Positions 47,316 to 58,809 of a DNA stretch of 64,000 bases are shown here, piece by piece. A program made the translations under genes and the position numbers. Origin of the DNA: Pratylenchus scribneri (Eukaryota > Nematoda > Chromadorea > Rhabditida > Pratylenchidae); the NCBI GenBank assembly GCA_030063045.1, contig JAQSEB010000023.1, positions 1,798,001 to 1,862,000 of the forward strand, read 5' to 3'. The stretch's first letter is position 1; each line of letters starts with the position of its first letter. The notes beneath the pieces were generated by a model that worked only from the letters and a program-made list of their open reading frames with translations, made no database searches and was not told the DNA's origin.

Positions 47316-48444
47316 ATGCGCGGAGACGTCCCAAAAGCAGAGGATATTGCAGCCGGTGCTCAGGCCGAGGCCGTTTCAATGGAAAAACAACAAGAATTGC
47401 TCCTCATGAATAAGCTGGCATCGAGCGGAAAATTGCCACCCAAATCGGCCAGCTCATTCCTCCAGAAACGACTTCAGCAACGGGTTTGTGGGATGTGGGG
47501 TGGGGATTATTAAATTATATGGAGTTGAGAACATGAATTTTTATATTTGGATTTATGATGAAAAACCTTGATTGAGTTTAAACCTGTTAAGTTGATAGAT
47601 TATATAAGAGATATCAAAATTGAGTCGAACATAATCAATTTGAACCACCAAACAATTTTTTAACTAAATTTTCCTTAAGAAATTCTTCGACTCCGGTGAC
47701 TACAACATGAACAAGGACAAAAAGGGTGCTGCAGCGGCTGGACAGCAACCACCTCCACCGCCGGCCACCCAACAACCCGGTCAACCACAAGCCAATCCGA
47801 ATATTCCGAAAATGGCCACACCAATGGAGGAAGCGACCATTGTCAAGAAGACTGTTCTGCCGGTCGATGAGCTGATGCCAACATTGCGCCCACCGGCTGG
47901 CTCAATTTCTGGCGGATCAATGGATGGCGGCGATTCTGATACGGAAGAACATTTGCAGGTTTGATGATTTAAAAAAAAATGAAAAATAGGTTAAAAATAA
48001 ATAAGCAATTTCACTAAAAAATTTAATAGTAATACTAGCTCATTTCGTACTACGTACATCTTTTGTCGTACGATGTTTCATCTAGAAATGTACTATATAA
48101 TGTTTAAGAATAGAAGTGGTTATCAAGCTTAATAAAAAGATACCTTCCTCTGAGCGGATTCGAACCCTATACCCGAGACGTAAATTTTGCAGTGGTGGTC
48201 TCACCTCTATTGGTCGGTCTTTTTTTGGTAACCTATATCTAGCCCTGTCTAAGTAATTAATATAACCTAAAAATATTTTTCGAAGAAATAAAAATCAATT
48301 TTTTGACAGATTCCACGCCCGGACACCGTTCCTCAACGCAAATCGTCAATTCTGCATCCATCCGCCCACAGCAAATTGAGCCCTCAGCCCCACATTCACC
48401 ATGAACATCCGGATGAGTCGCTGTCCATGCCGCAACCCCAGTGA
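47316..48444 (+). CDS. ENSA: Endosulfine/ARPP19 family PP2A inhibitor
   Basis: When phosphorylated by Greatwall kinase on Ser of the FDSGDYN motif, family members inhibit PP2A-B55 and promote mitosis. Three exons (47316-47483, 47680-47958, 48310-48444) give 193 residues. The N-terminal helix KQQELLLMNKLASSGKLPPK, the segment SSFLQKRLQQR, and KFFDSGDYNMNK across the first junction are diagnostic; the target Ser is present. A Pro/Ala/Gln-rich insert (GQQPPPPPATQQPGQPQ) enlarges the protein beyond the usual 110-120 residues. The C-terminal QRKSSILH resembles the PKA site region of vertebrate ENSA. The second intron (47959-48309) contains a B-box-like repeat. Confidence 0.93.
48040..48245 (-). 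repeat. Dispersed B-box-like element (ENSA intron 2)
   Basis: Contains CATCTAGAAATGTACTATAT, GGTTATCAAGCTTAATAAAA, GATACCTTCCTCTGAGCGGA, TTCGAACCCTATACCCGAGA and CGTAAATTTTGCAGTGGTGG. Full-length-looking copy with the TCTAGA-side end shared with the copies at 26816 and 39830. Confidence 0.8.
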
Positions 48445-48954
48445 AGAAGAAGAAGAAACAAAGGAATATTCGAATGATGAACAAAGAAAACAACAAATCG
48501 GCCACCCCTTTTATCTCTCCATAATCAAAACATGTTTAATTTTTGGGGATTTCCATCAATTCTATATATTCACAATTCACGATGTATAGTTATGGAAAAA
48601 ATGTTTAAATTTTTTACAATTTAAATTTTAGTAACAAAAATTTTCGGTTTTTCCATAGCTGTAAGCTTTCTTCTTTTCAGACAAAATTTGATTCAACTTC
48701 TAGTTACCAACCAACCAAAATAAACTCCCCAATTTACTTTTGTCTCCAATATTCATTCATACTTTTCATCTTTCTCTCCTTTCTTTGTTTCCACCTTAAT
48801 TTTATCACCGATCAAAAAAAATCCCCCAAAGTCATTTCTCTCTTTATTCAATTCAATTTTCTCTGTTCATTCTTCAATTTTATTTGTGATTAAAAATGAA
48901 TAAAAAATGTTTATTAAAAAAATTTAGCAAAATGAAATACGGAAAATCGGTTAA
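48445..48954. terminator. Convergent 3' region of ENSA and UPB1
   Basis: No gene. A hairpin is visible at about 48586-48662: AGTTATGGAAAAA on the left and TTTTTCCATAGCT on the right, separated by about 50 bases. AATAAA-type words lie near 48718 and 48898. Confidence 0.5.
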
Positions 48955-50929
48955 TCATTTTTCTTTGATCAACGAGGGCCGATAGTCGGGTTTTGTGGCA
49001 TTCGAAAGACTTTGGGCGTACAAATCCAGTCGTTGGGTCATCTTAAAATAATCCATTTTAGTCGATTAATTTTTGGTACTGAAACTTACTCGAAATCCCC
49101 AGCTGTCCTGTGTTTGACGGCACAAATTCAAGTCAATTTCGGCGATGAGAACGCCTTCTTTGGTTCGGGAAAGTCCCTTAATGGAAATTTATTCAAAATC
49201 ATCTGACTAAATGACCGGTGTTCTACTCCCATCCGGTGCTGCCACATAACTGCTCCCATAAAAATGTCCAAAATCCTTATGTGCTTAATTGGAAAAAATT
49301 AAATATTTTTCCATAAAATTTATTCGAACCTGGCTTCCCATTCCCGGAAGTGAATTCATTTGGGAATACTTCGGTGCCAACCTGAATAATTAAAAATGAG
49401 AATTACAATCAAATTTTGAGAATAACCCGATTGATGGCCACAGTGAAGCAATGATTGGCGATGGCCGCATTCCTCGCCTCAATTGGCCAAAGTGCCTCGC
49501 TGAGTCCATTCACAGTGGCCGATGGATTGAAAATTATTTCGGCTCCATTCAATGCGTACATCATCCAATTTTGGGGATGGTGCCGGCCATAGCAAATGTT
49601 CACGGCAATTTTGCCTTTAAAAAAATGGGAAAATCAAATGGTTTTTTAGCTTAATTCTATTGATTTTATCTCCTATTAAAAACCAACCGAATGCAGTGTC
49701 AAAGACGGGATGACCAAGCGTAGATTCCATATAATAAGTTGACTCATTGAAGTCGCCAACCCGAGGAATGTGGTTTTTGCGGGTTTTGCCAATCACACCG
49801 CCCGTCTGCGAAATGATCACCCTGTGTAGAATTGGGAGGATTATTTTTGAATTTATTATTAATTTGCGCATTTTTGGTCCGTTTTTCTGGCTTACTAAAC
49901 CAAATATTTATCCATCATTTTTTGATGATTCCTTGAGCTATTTTTCCACTGTACTAATTGAAAGAATTCTCCAGTTCCTCTTCAAATTTAATCCCCATAT
50001 TTCCCTTTATTCCCTTTCCTTACGCTGTATTCCAAAGCACATCATCCTTATGCTCTTCTCGTTCCAAAATTGGTGAAATAATTACAATTCCATGTTTCTT
50101 GGCCAACTTCAATGGAAAATATTAAGAAAATTTAATGAATTGTACTAATTTATTAAATTCTTACATTGCTCAAAAACCTCGTTGTTGGGCCATCTTCAGC
50201 TGATTCCGCAAATTCGGTCCTTAATTTTTTTCATTTTTTTTTTATCTCATCACTTTAAATTCACCATGGCAATCGTTCACGTGTGCAGAATGCGAATGGC
50301 ATTGCTAAAATTGTCCAATTTTAGGAGGAATTCAATAATCAAAAAACGTACGCCAAGCTTCCTGAAGGCAAATAATTTGGGCGCCGGTACCAGCCGCTGC
50401 ATCAATCATTTTCCCGACCTTTAAAATTGAAATAAGTCAATTTTCGGTTTTCTATTTTTTTTTATCTGGGCTTTTGCCTTTAAATCTAATTTTTGAACTT
50501 TCTTAAACGATTATTACCCTTGTATGGATGGCATCTCGTTGCTGGATGATGGGTGCACTAGTTGAGATAACTATTTTATTTTGAATGGCGGCCACTCGAA
50601 CGCGTCTTGGTCTTCGGCATTGTTCATCCAGGGCTTGCATTTTGAAACCTTTGAGCTCAAAATTTGCACTTTGTGCAACTTCCAGCAACTCATTTCCAAT
50701 TGAAATTTGTCTAAAATTTTGTATTTTTATTTCTCAGTCAGTTTTTTAGACTTACGGGCATCGTTTTCCATAGAGTAGTCGGATAACTTCCTCCAATTGT
50801 TCATCATTCCATTTTGCCCGATTCAAAAGAGATTCAAGGCCCTGAAAATTGGGCAAAATTATTGATTTTAAATTTTTGTTAATAAATTTATTAGCAAACC
50901 TCCGATTGAACTTCGTCAGTAGAGCACAT
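48955..50929 (-). CDS. UPB1: Beta-ureidopropionase (beta-alanine synthase)
   Basis: Last step of uracil/thymine breakdown: N-carbamoyl-beta-alanine to beta-alanine, CO2 and ammonia. Thirteen exons (50929-50900, 50841-50756, 50710-50518, 50418-50352, 50304-50265, 50219-50165, 50106-50024, 49821-49688, 49614-49427, 49381-49330, 49283-49216, 49176-49090, 49041-48955) give 389 residues, human UPB1 having 384. Nitrilase-fold catalytic triad: Glu of [18 protein letters not shown], Lys of [16 protein letters not shown] and Cys of [15 protein letters not shown]. Other matches: [47 protein letters not shown] near the N-terminus. The start at 50929 is the first ATG compatible with the family length. 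Tiny exons of 40-55 bases are easily missed by automatic callers. Confidence 0.95.
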
Positions 50930-51931
50930 TTTTGGTACAAAAATTGGTTGATAATTTTCAATTAGTGTTATCTTCTGTTCTTATCTTCAATTTTGGGCAA
51001 TTCATCAATGTAATAAATGTGACCACCGGCGGGTAATCAATGATCTCCTTTCGGCCGCATTATTCCCTTCTTCCTTCCTCATCAAACAATATTTATAGAA
51101 GCAATCCACGAGAGTTCGGAAGTGTAAAATCAGCAGCAAATGGGAATTATTATGAAGAGAAGAAGTGGATGGGGAAGCTGCCGTCTTTTCAGCATTCTTC
51201 CCTCACCTGGGCCGCCAAAAGCGCCGTTGGATTCTAAATATTTCAAAGCTCAATAGAGACTATTTGCTTGTTTAAAAAGGTGGATTGAAATGGAAAGAGG
51301 AATATAATTATTGGTGGTGGACGGTTTTGGCGTGCCCAGAGGGCCTCAGCTTCAAGATTGGTTGGATTCTTTTGAGAAATGCCTTAAAAATAAGGTTGCT
51401 ATGGACAATTTTTGAAAGTTTCCATGTTTTTCTCTTAAAATTGATGACATTTTTATTAAATAAAAATTCAATAATGATCAAATATTGCTTTGTTGGTAAT
51501 AATAAATGTGATTATGAGATGATGATTGATGTTGACGGATGATTAAGATGGCTGGGAATGAGGAATGATGATCATCAGTGTTTATTGCAAATTTTTTCTT
51601 AGATTACGATATTTGTAATTTTCATAAATGGGTACATTAAAAAAATTTATCAAAACGAAAGCTTTTGATTCTTATCAAATCAATCGATAATTGAAAAAAA
51701 ATCATCAAACATCAAGCAAGAATCAAGATCATAGATTGAATCACTCACAATGATTCATCCATTCCATTCTTCTCTTCTTTCAATTTTTTAAAAAGGGTTT
51801 TGTCTCTCTGAATCAGTGGAATTGAAACATTTTTATTTATGAAATATGAATATATTGTAATAATTATGTCAAAATAAGGTTTCATTATTTCAGAATAATT
51901 TCAATAAGTTTCTTACAAATCTTCAACAAAA
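50930..51931. other. Intergenic, nothing recognised
   Basis: Divergent gap between UPB1 and the AT-hook protein. AT-rich, frames below 90 codons without domains. Nothing structured seen. Confidence 0.4.
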
Positions 51932-52485
51932 ATGGATCCTAATCAAATTGTCTGCCAAATGTTCAAGGAAATTGGCAAAATTGATAACAAAATGGATGAA
52001 ATGAAGAAAGAAAATGCCAAAATGGAGGTCAAAATGGATGAAATGAAGAAAGAAAACGAGGGTAAACTTGCCGAGAAACAGCGCCAAATTGAGGAATTGA
52101 AGAAAGAATTCAAGGAAGGGATGGCCAGCAAACAACGCCAAATGGAGGAATTGAAGGCAACATTCATGGAAGCGATGGCCGACAAACAGCGCCAAATTGA
52201 TGAATTGAAGGCAGCAAACAAAGAAATGAAGGAAGGTATGGCCAAATTGAAGGATGGAATTGTTGGAATGAATGCCGCCAAAATTGATGTAATAATTTTA
52301 TTGCAAATTTCAATTTATTAATTTTTCAATTTCAGGCCAATTTGCTCCGAAAACGTCGCGAACATCAACGTGTTTGGAGGGCTAACTACCGTGCACGCAA
52401 AAGGGCAGAGGAAGCAGCGAATGGCGGTCAACCCGGAGGAGGAATCAAGAAGAGGGGAAGGCCAAGAAAAAGCCAAACATATTGA
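51932..52485 (+). CDS. Coiled-coil protein with C-terminal AT-hook
   Basis: Two exons (51932-52288, 52336-52485) give 168 residues. Residues 10-115 are one long helix with repeated units: MDEMKKENAK twice, then an 18-residue unit three times (starting AEKQRQIEELK, ASKQRQMEELK, ADKQRQIDELK). The C-terminal exon is strongly basic (NLLRKRREHQRVWRANYRAR) and contains GIKKRGRPRKSQTY, with the RGRP core of an AT-hook that inserts into the minor groove of AT-rich DNA. This suggests an oligomeric chromatin protein; no ortholog recognised. An ATTG run (52480-52505) overlaps the stop codon. Confidence 0.7.
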
Positions 52486-52508
52486 TTGATTGATTGATTG
52501 ATTGATGA
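52480..52508 (+). repeat. ATTG microsatellite at a stop codon
   Basis: Six ATTG units beginning at the stop codon of the AT-hook protein gene and ending ATTGATGATG. Slippage here would change only the 3' UTR. Confidence 0.85.
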
Positions 52509-52983
52509 TGAAGCGGATCAAGCTGACAATGTTGAATAATATTTGATTTATTTTGGTTAAATAACACCTTATTCTTGGATTGTATACCTATTTGAATTTA
52601 TTTTTGATTTTATTGATAAAATTACTTAAAATAATTAAAATGTTATGCAAATGTAAAATAACAATTTATTATATCTTTCTTAAATTTATTTTATAATACG
52701 AAAGCAAGCCACAATTTCGATTTCATTTTAAATGTATGTTAAAAAAAAATTAAGCAAGGACAAGGACCAATCTATCTGCTGACTGTGTAACAAAATACAT
52801 CAAATAATACCATTATCAAAAAACTTTCACTCTAAATGCTTTTCGTCGTAAAAAGAGAAACGAAAAATTGGAAAATTTTATGAAGAATAATTTTTATATA
52901 TATGGAAATAATCTTTCAAACCATTTATTTTAAAGATTAAGCATTAATTTAATTGGAACACATCAATAATTTGGAAATTTTTG
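52509..52983. other. AT-rich gap before CSN5
   Basis: No gene and no recognised repeat. Very AT-rich with several poly-A and poly-T runs. Presumed promoter of the CSN5 gene cluster. Confidence 0.4.
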
Positions 52984-54656
<1,673 letters not shown>

Positions 54657-54824
54657 AAAATGAATGGATGAAATAATTTTTCTTTTTATTTTATTTATTT
54701 TTTGACATTTTAAGGATAAAAATTTGATTAAATTGATTGGATTAATTTATTTAATTGTTCATTGACAAATTATTTTCAATTATATTTCTCTATTTTTTTG
54801 TATTAAATTACTTTTAAGCGTATA

Positions 54825-56287
54825 ATGTCTCAACCTCATCATCCATTCAATTACGATCATCGAAAAATTGACCAGCGTGTTCGAATGGAGGTGCTCACTT
54901 TTGAACGATTTTGGCACCCGTAAGTTCAACCAATGAATGAAAATATGAAATTAGGGACAATAAAATTAAGGTTTGAATTTTTTATGAATCAAAAATGTCG
55001 AATTATGTATAAAAATTGGAATTCCAAAATTTAGACAGATTAATTTTTAGTTAATTAAAAAGTAGATCAATTTCTTTGATAAAAATTCATTTAAATTAAT
55101 TTGTAAAAGCAATAGAAAAAATTTAAAAAAATTCCTAAATTGCAGAGAATGCGCAGAGCCGTCCATCAAAAGAATGCGCGAAATTGTTCCACCAATTTCA
55201 AGGCTACGAATTTTTACCGGCCAATGGCGACCCAAAAAACGCTTTGATATTAGTGTGGATCGATGTGGCCAGGAGGCCAGTTATTATGCCGATTGGTTTG
55301 AGGTTAAATTTTAATTAAAATAAAATAATTCCAATCTGCAAAAAATTAAAAATGTACTAAATTTTTATTTTCCCATATTTCCCCCTTATGACTCATGGGG
55401 TGGTTTTAGAGATGAGGACCTCATGACCCATTAGCTTATTGGTATGTCGCTCGCTTTAGTTTATGGGAAATGGCACAGAGGGCGTGAGTACGATTCCCAG
55501 TCGCAGCCAATCATTTTTGAGTCAACTTTGGTAAAAACCAACACCCATAAAATTAGTTAATTCCAAGCCTGAGGGCAAAAAAAACGCCAATAGAATGAGT
55601 TAATCCCTCACACTTGAACCCTGAGGGCAAAACCAACATGATAAATGAAAGGTCAACCCACAAAGGTAACCACTAAATAATGACTTCAAGGGAAATAACC
55701 AGCACCCATAAAGATGAGTTAATCCCCTCTCAGCGTTGAGCCTTGAGGGTAAAGACCAGTGCCCATGAAATGGATTAATCCCTTACACTTGAACCCTGAG
55801 GGTAAAAATGGGCACTCTTAAAATAAATTAAATAACCTTTACCTTTGAGTCCTGAGGGCAAAAACCAACACGCGGGTAAATGAATAATCCTTTAACTTTT
55901 GAGCTCTGAGGCCGAAAACCCTCACCAATAAAATAGTAAATTCCCGAAGAGCCCCGGGGGATTTGTGATTATATTTATCCTTCAACTAACAAAACCCAAT
56001 AAAAAATATTAGCCTTTATTAAGGATAAAAAGTTGGTTTTGGTTAATTCTTTAATAAAATGAATTAAATAAAAAATTATTTAAAAAAGCATCCATTTTTT
56101 ATTTTTGCAGGGAAACAACCAATCCAATGTGAAAGTTTATCCGTACGGTCAGAATTGGACGAGCTGGAAGGATCGATTCGGCGCAAAATGGCATCGATTT
56201 TATCGGGGATTTTTGGACCGTGGTTACGATTGGGAGGAAAACAGCGAATCGGCGGCCACTTCAACGAAAACATCATCAAACCAATGA
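54825..56287 (+). CDS. Small tryptophan/arginine-rich protein, unrecognised
   Basis: Three exons (54825-54919, 55146-55302, 56111-56287) in phase give 142 residues. Rich in Arg, Trp, Tyr and Phe: FNYDHRKIDQRVRMEVLTF, RFWHPECAEPSIKRMREIV, RLRIFTGQWRPKKRFDISVD, WTSWKDRFGAKWHRFYRGFL, then an acidic Ser/Thr tail. No signal peptide, no membrane segment. The density of conserved-looking aromatic and basic residues suggests a small subunit of a larger assembly, possibly mitochondrial, but no family can be named. Only 168 bases separate it from CSN5 and 199 from FRA10AC1, on the same strand. Its second intron (55303-56110) holds a tRNA-like segment and a minisatellite. Confidence 0.7.
55420..55515 (+). 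pseudogene. tRNA-like segment, probably a tRNA relic or SINE head
   Basis: GACCCATTAGCTTATTGGTA resembles a tRNA 5' end with A box (TAGC..A.TGG), and GAGTACGATTCCC followed by AGTCGCAGCCA resembles a B box and T-arm. The distance between boxes is larger than in a normal tRNA and the acceptor arms do not pair well, so it is not called a functional gene. Confidence 0.45.
55520..55975 (+). repeat. Degenerate minisatellite in an intron
   Basis: Seven or so diverged units of about 55-65 bases, each carrying ACCAACACCCATAAAA, GAGTTAATCCC, TTGAACCCTGAGGGC-like words. Units differ by point changes and small indels. The array directly follows the tRNA-like segment. Confidence 0.8.
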
Positions 56288-56486
56288 ATGAAGATTTTAT
56301 TATCAATTTTGTCCAATTTAGGATGACACCAATTTTTGTTTTCATTTTTTTTCCAAAATATTTATTAAATTTGAATAAAAATTAAATTTTTTTTCTTTTT
56401 AAATAAATCATTTTAATGGCTGAATATTCCATTTAAAATATCAAATAATAATTGTTTTATCTGCATTTGATTTAATTTTATTAGGA

Positions 56487-58302
56487 ATGATTCGCCGTGT
56501 CTACGATGAGCCAAATCCATTTGGGCCAGAATTGAAGCGAAAACGAAAAAAAGAGGGCGAAACATCGACGAAGGCATCCACCAGTGGCAGGAAGGGTAGC
56601 AGAGCAATTCCACTGGAGCAAAGGTTTTTATTGGAAATTAAAAAATTTTGAATTAAATTAGAGAGAAATCGAATTTAATCAATAAGTTTTACGCCTAATT
56701 TATTTCGGACTTAAAGGGCCTTTGAAATAATTTTGCTCAAAAAAGGCAATAAAAAATTATTTTCTTCAGCCTGGATTCGAACTTTAAACCTAAAATACAA
56801 CATCATTTTTAACAAATCAAAATAATTCTCATTTAAAGGGTGAAGAGACGTTTACAAGCAGTGGATGCCTACACCCGGCACAAAATGATGATCAACAATT
56901 ATGTGGCCTATTATCGGGGATCGACCAAAAAGCTGGAGAGGGACACCGCAAATGATCGCAACGATTTTGACATCATTCGGGTTTGTGAATTATTTTATTA
57001 GGATTCTGGGATGGTTTTTTAAAGAAAATAATAGATTGAATTAGTAAAAAATTTAAATATAAATTCGACTGATTAGGAAAATTCTGTCAAAAAGTTTTCA
57101 ATTTAAATAATTAATTTTTTAATCAAATAAAAAGGATTAAGGCAGAATTTTATGCCCCAATTTATCCCCAATACTTCCTTTTAACGAATGAATTTGAGTT
57201 TTAAATTTGATATTGGGTTTAATTTAAGAAAAAATATTTTTAAAAAATAATTTAAATATTCATTTAAAATATTTTCAGGAGAATCATCGTTTCCTTTGGT
57301 CCACCGATGAATTGACCGAGGCCGAACAAAGTTGGGAAGCACGGTTTGTGGTGGTTTTTGGCAACAATTATGAATTATAATTCATTTTAGATTGGCCAAA
57401 CGATACTATGAGAAATTGTTCAAGGAATATTGCATTGTGGATTTGAGCCAATATCGCAAAAATTTGTGCGCAATGAGATGGAGGTTTCTTTTTATTCTTA
57501 CTGATTAAAATAAATTAATAAAATATTTAATTCAGGACAGAAAAGGAAGTATTTTCGGGCAAAGGACAATTCGAATGCGGCGAAAAACATTGTCAATGGA
57601 GGGAGAGCGCTGGCCATCCGGAATCGGCCCTTTCCAGTTGGGAGGTTTGTTTTGCAATTTTTTTTAAATAAATTTAAATGATATGCAAAGTTGGATTTTC
57701 ATTCCATAAAACATTAAATTAATTATTGGAAAATATTATAACCAAAAATATTAAGGTAAATTTTGCATACACGGAACATGATGTGCGGAAGAATGCACTC
57801 GTGAAGGTTCGCCTCTGTCCAGAATGTTCGACCAAACTGAACTTCCATAGCCAAAAGAGACTCATCAAAAAGACGGCCAAAAAGCAAATAAAAATGGAGG
57901 AAGAGGGAAACATTGGAAAAATGAAGAAGGACGAAGAGAATAAATTGAAAAAGAAGAAGAGAAGGGAGAAAAAACACCGTCGCCCATCAGCCGATTCATC
58001 GCCGTCAGGTTCGAGCAATTCTGATTCATCAACGGAGGAAAGTGAAGAGGAAAAGATGAGCAATGAAATTACTGAGCAGAAATTGTCGGCAGAGGAAAAG
58101 AGCAAAATTGATCGGGAATCAAAGGTAAAAATTAAATTTTTGGACAAAATGAACAGCTGAATTTTATGGACCTAATAATTTAATTTTGCAGATGGCAGCT
58201 CAATCCGCCTCCGAAATTTGGGCCAAGAAAACTTCCGTGCTTGAGGCTGAAAAAAGCATCAACGACGAATTTGACGATTTCATTGATGATCTTCTCTTGT
58301 AA
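56487..58302 (+). CDS. FRA10AC1: FRA10AC1-family nuclear protein
   Basis: Member of the FRA10AC1 family, reported in spliceosomal complexes. Seven exons (56487-56623, 56839-56980, 57279-57343, 57391-57483, 57536-57644, 57756-58124, 58192-58302) join to 341 residues. Diagnostic core: AKRYYEKLFKEYCIVDLSQY, then RWRTEKEVFSGKGQFECGEKH with a CxxxxC-type pair, SSWEVNFAYTEHDVRKNALV, KVRLCPECSTKLNFH. N-terminus has a basic cluster (ELKRKRKKEGE). The tail is Lys-rich then Ser/Glu-rich (KKKKRREKKHRRPSADSSPS) and ends EFDDFIDDLLL. Third gene of the CSN5 cluster. Intron 1 holds a worn B-box-like repeat. Confidence 0.92.
56735..56815 (-). repeat. Worn B-box-like element (FRA10AC1 intron 1)
   Basis: TTATTTTCTTCAGCCTGGAT then TCGAACTTTAAACCTAAAAT matches the family core at reduced identity. 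Confidence 0.5.
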
Positions 58303-58433
58303 AAATCTGAGAATCATATTTTATCGGACAAATTTATTTTACTTCAATTGATAAAAATTTAATATAATAAATTGTATTAAAATTATCAATTTTTATTGAT
58401 CCTACGGATTTGAATTTTCTTATTTGAGAGTGA

Positions 58434-58632
58434 AAAAAGGGCATTTAGTTGAAATTCAAATTCCCGCGTAAAATTATTTTTCGAAGCGAAAATATTCTCT
58501 CAGAGGGCATTTAGTTGAAATTCAAATTCCCGCGTAAAATTATTTTTCGAAGCGAAAATATTCTCTCAGAGGGCATTTAGCCGAAATTCAAATTCCCGTC
58601 AAAAATTTTTTTTCGAAGCGAATTTTTTGCCT
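58434..58632. repeat. 66-base tandem triplicate
   Basis: Three copies starting at 58441, 58507 and 58573 (at the word GCATTTAG), each containing GAAATTCAAATTCCCG and TTTTTCGAAGCGAA. The first two are virtually identical, the third diverged. It lies in the gap between the convergent FRA10AC1 and Ig-protein genes. Confidence 0.92.
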
Positions 58633-58809
58633 TTTTTTCCCATTTCCTCTTGTTTTAACAAATAAATCTATTTTTCTTTTCTACTAGATAAAAAATATTT
58701 ATAAAAAATTAAAGCGTGAAATTAAAATTAAATTTGAAAAATGAGCGGTATTGAGGTTTTGAATCAGGGTTTTTTGATACTGGAATTTCTTCTTTTCTTC
58801 CTCCTTCAT

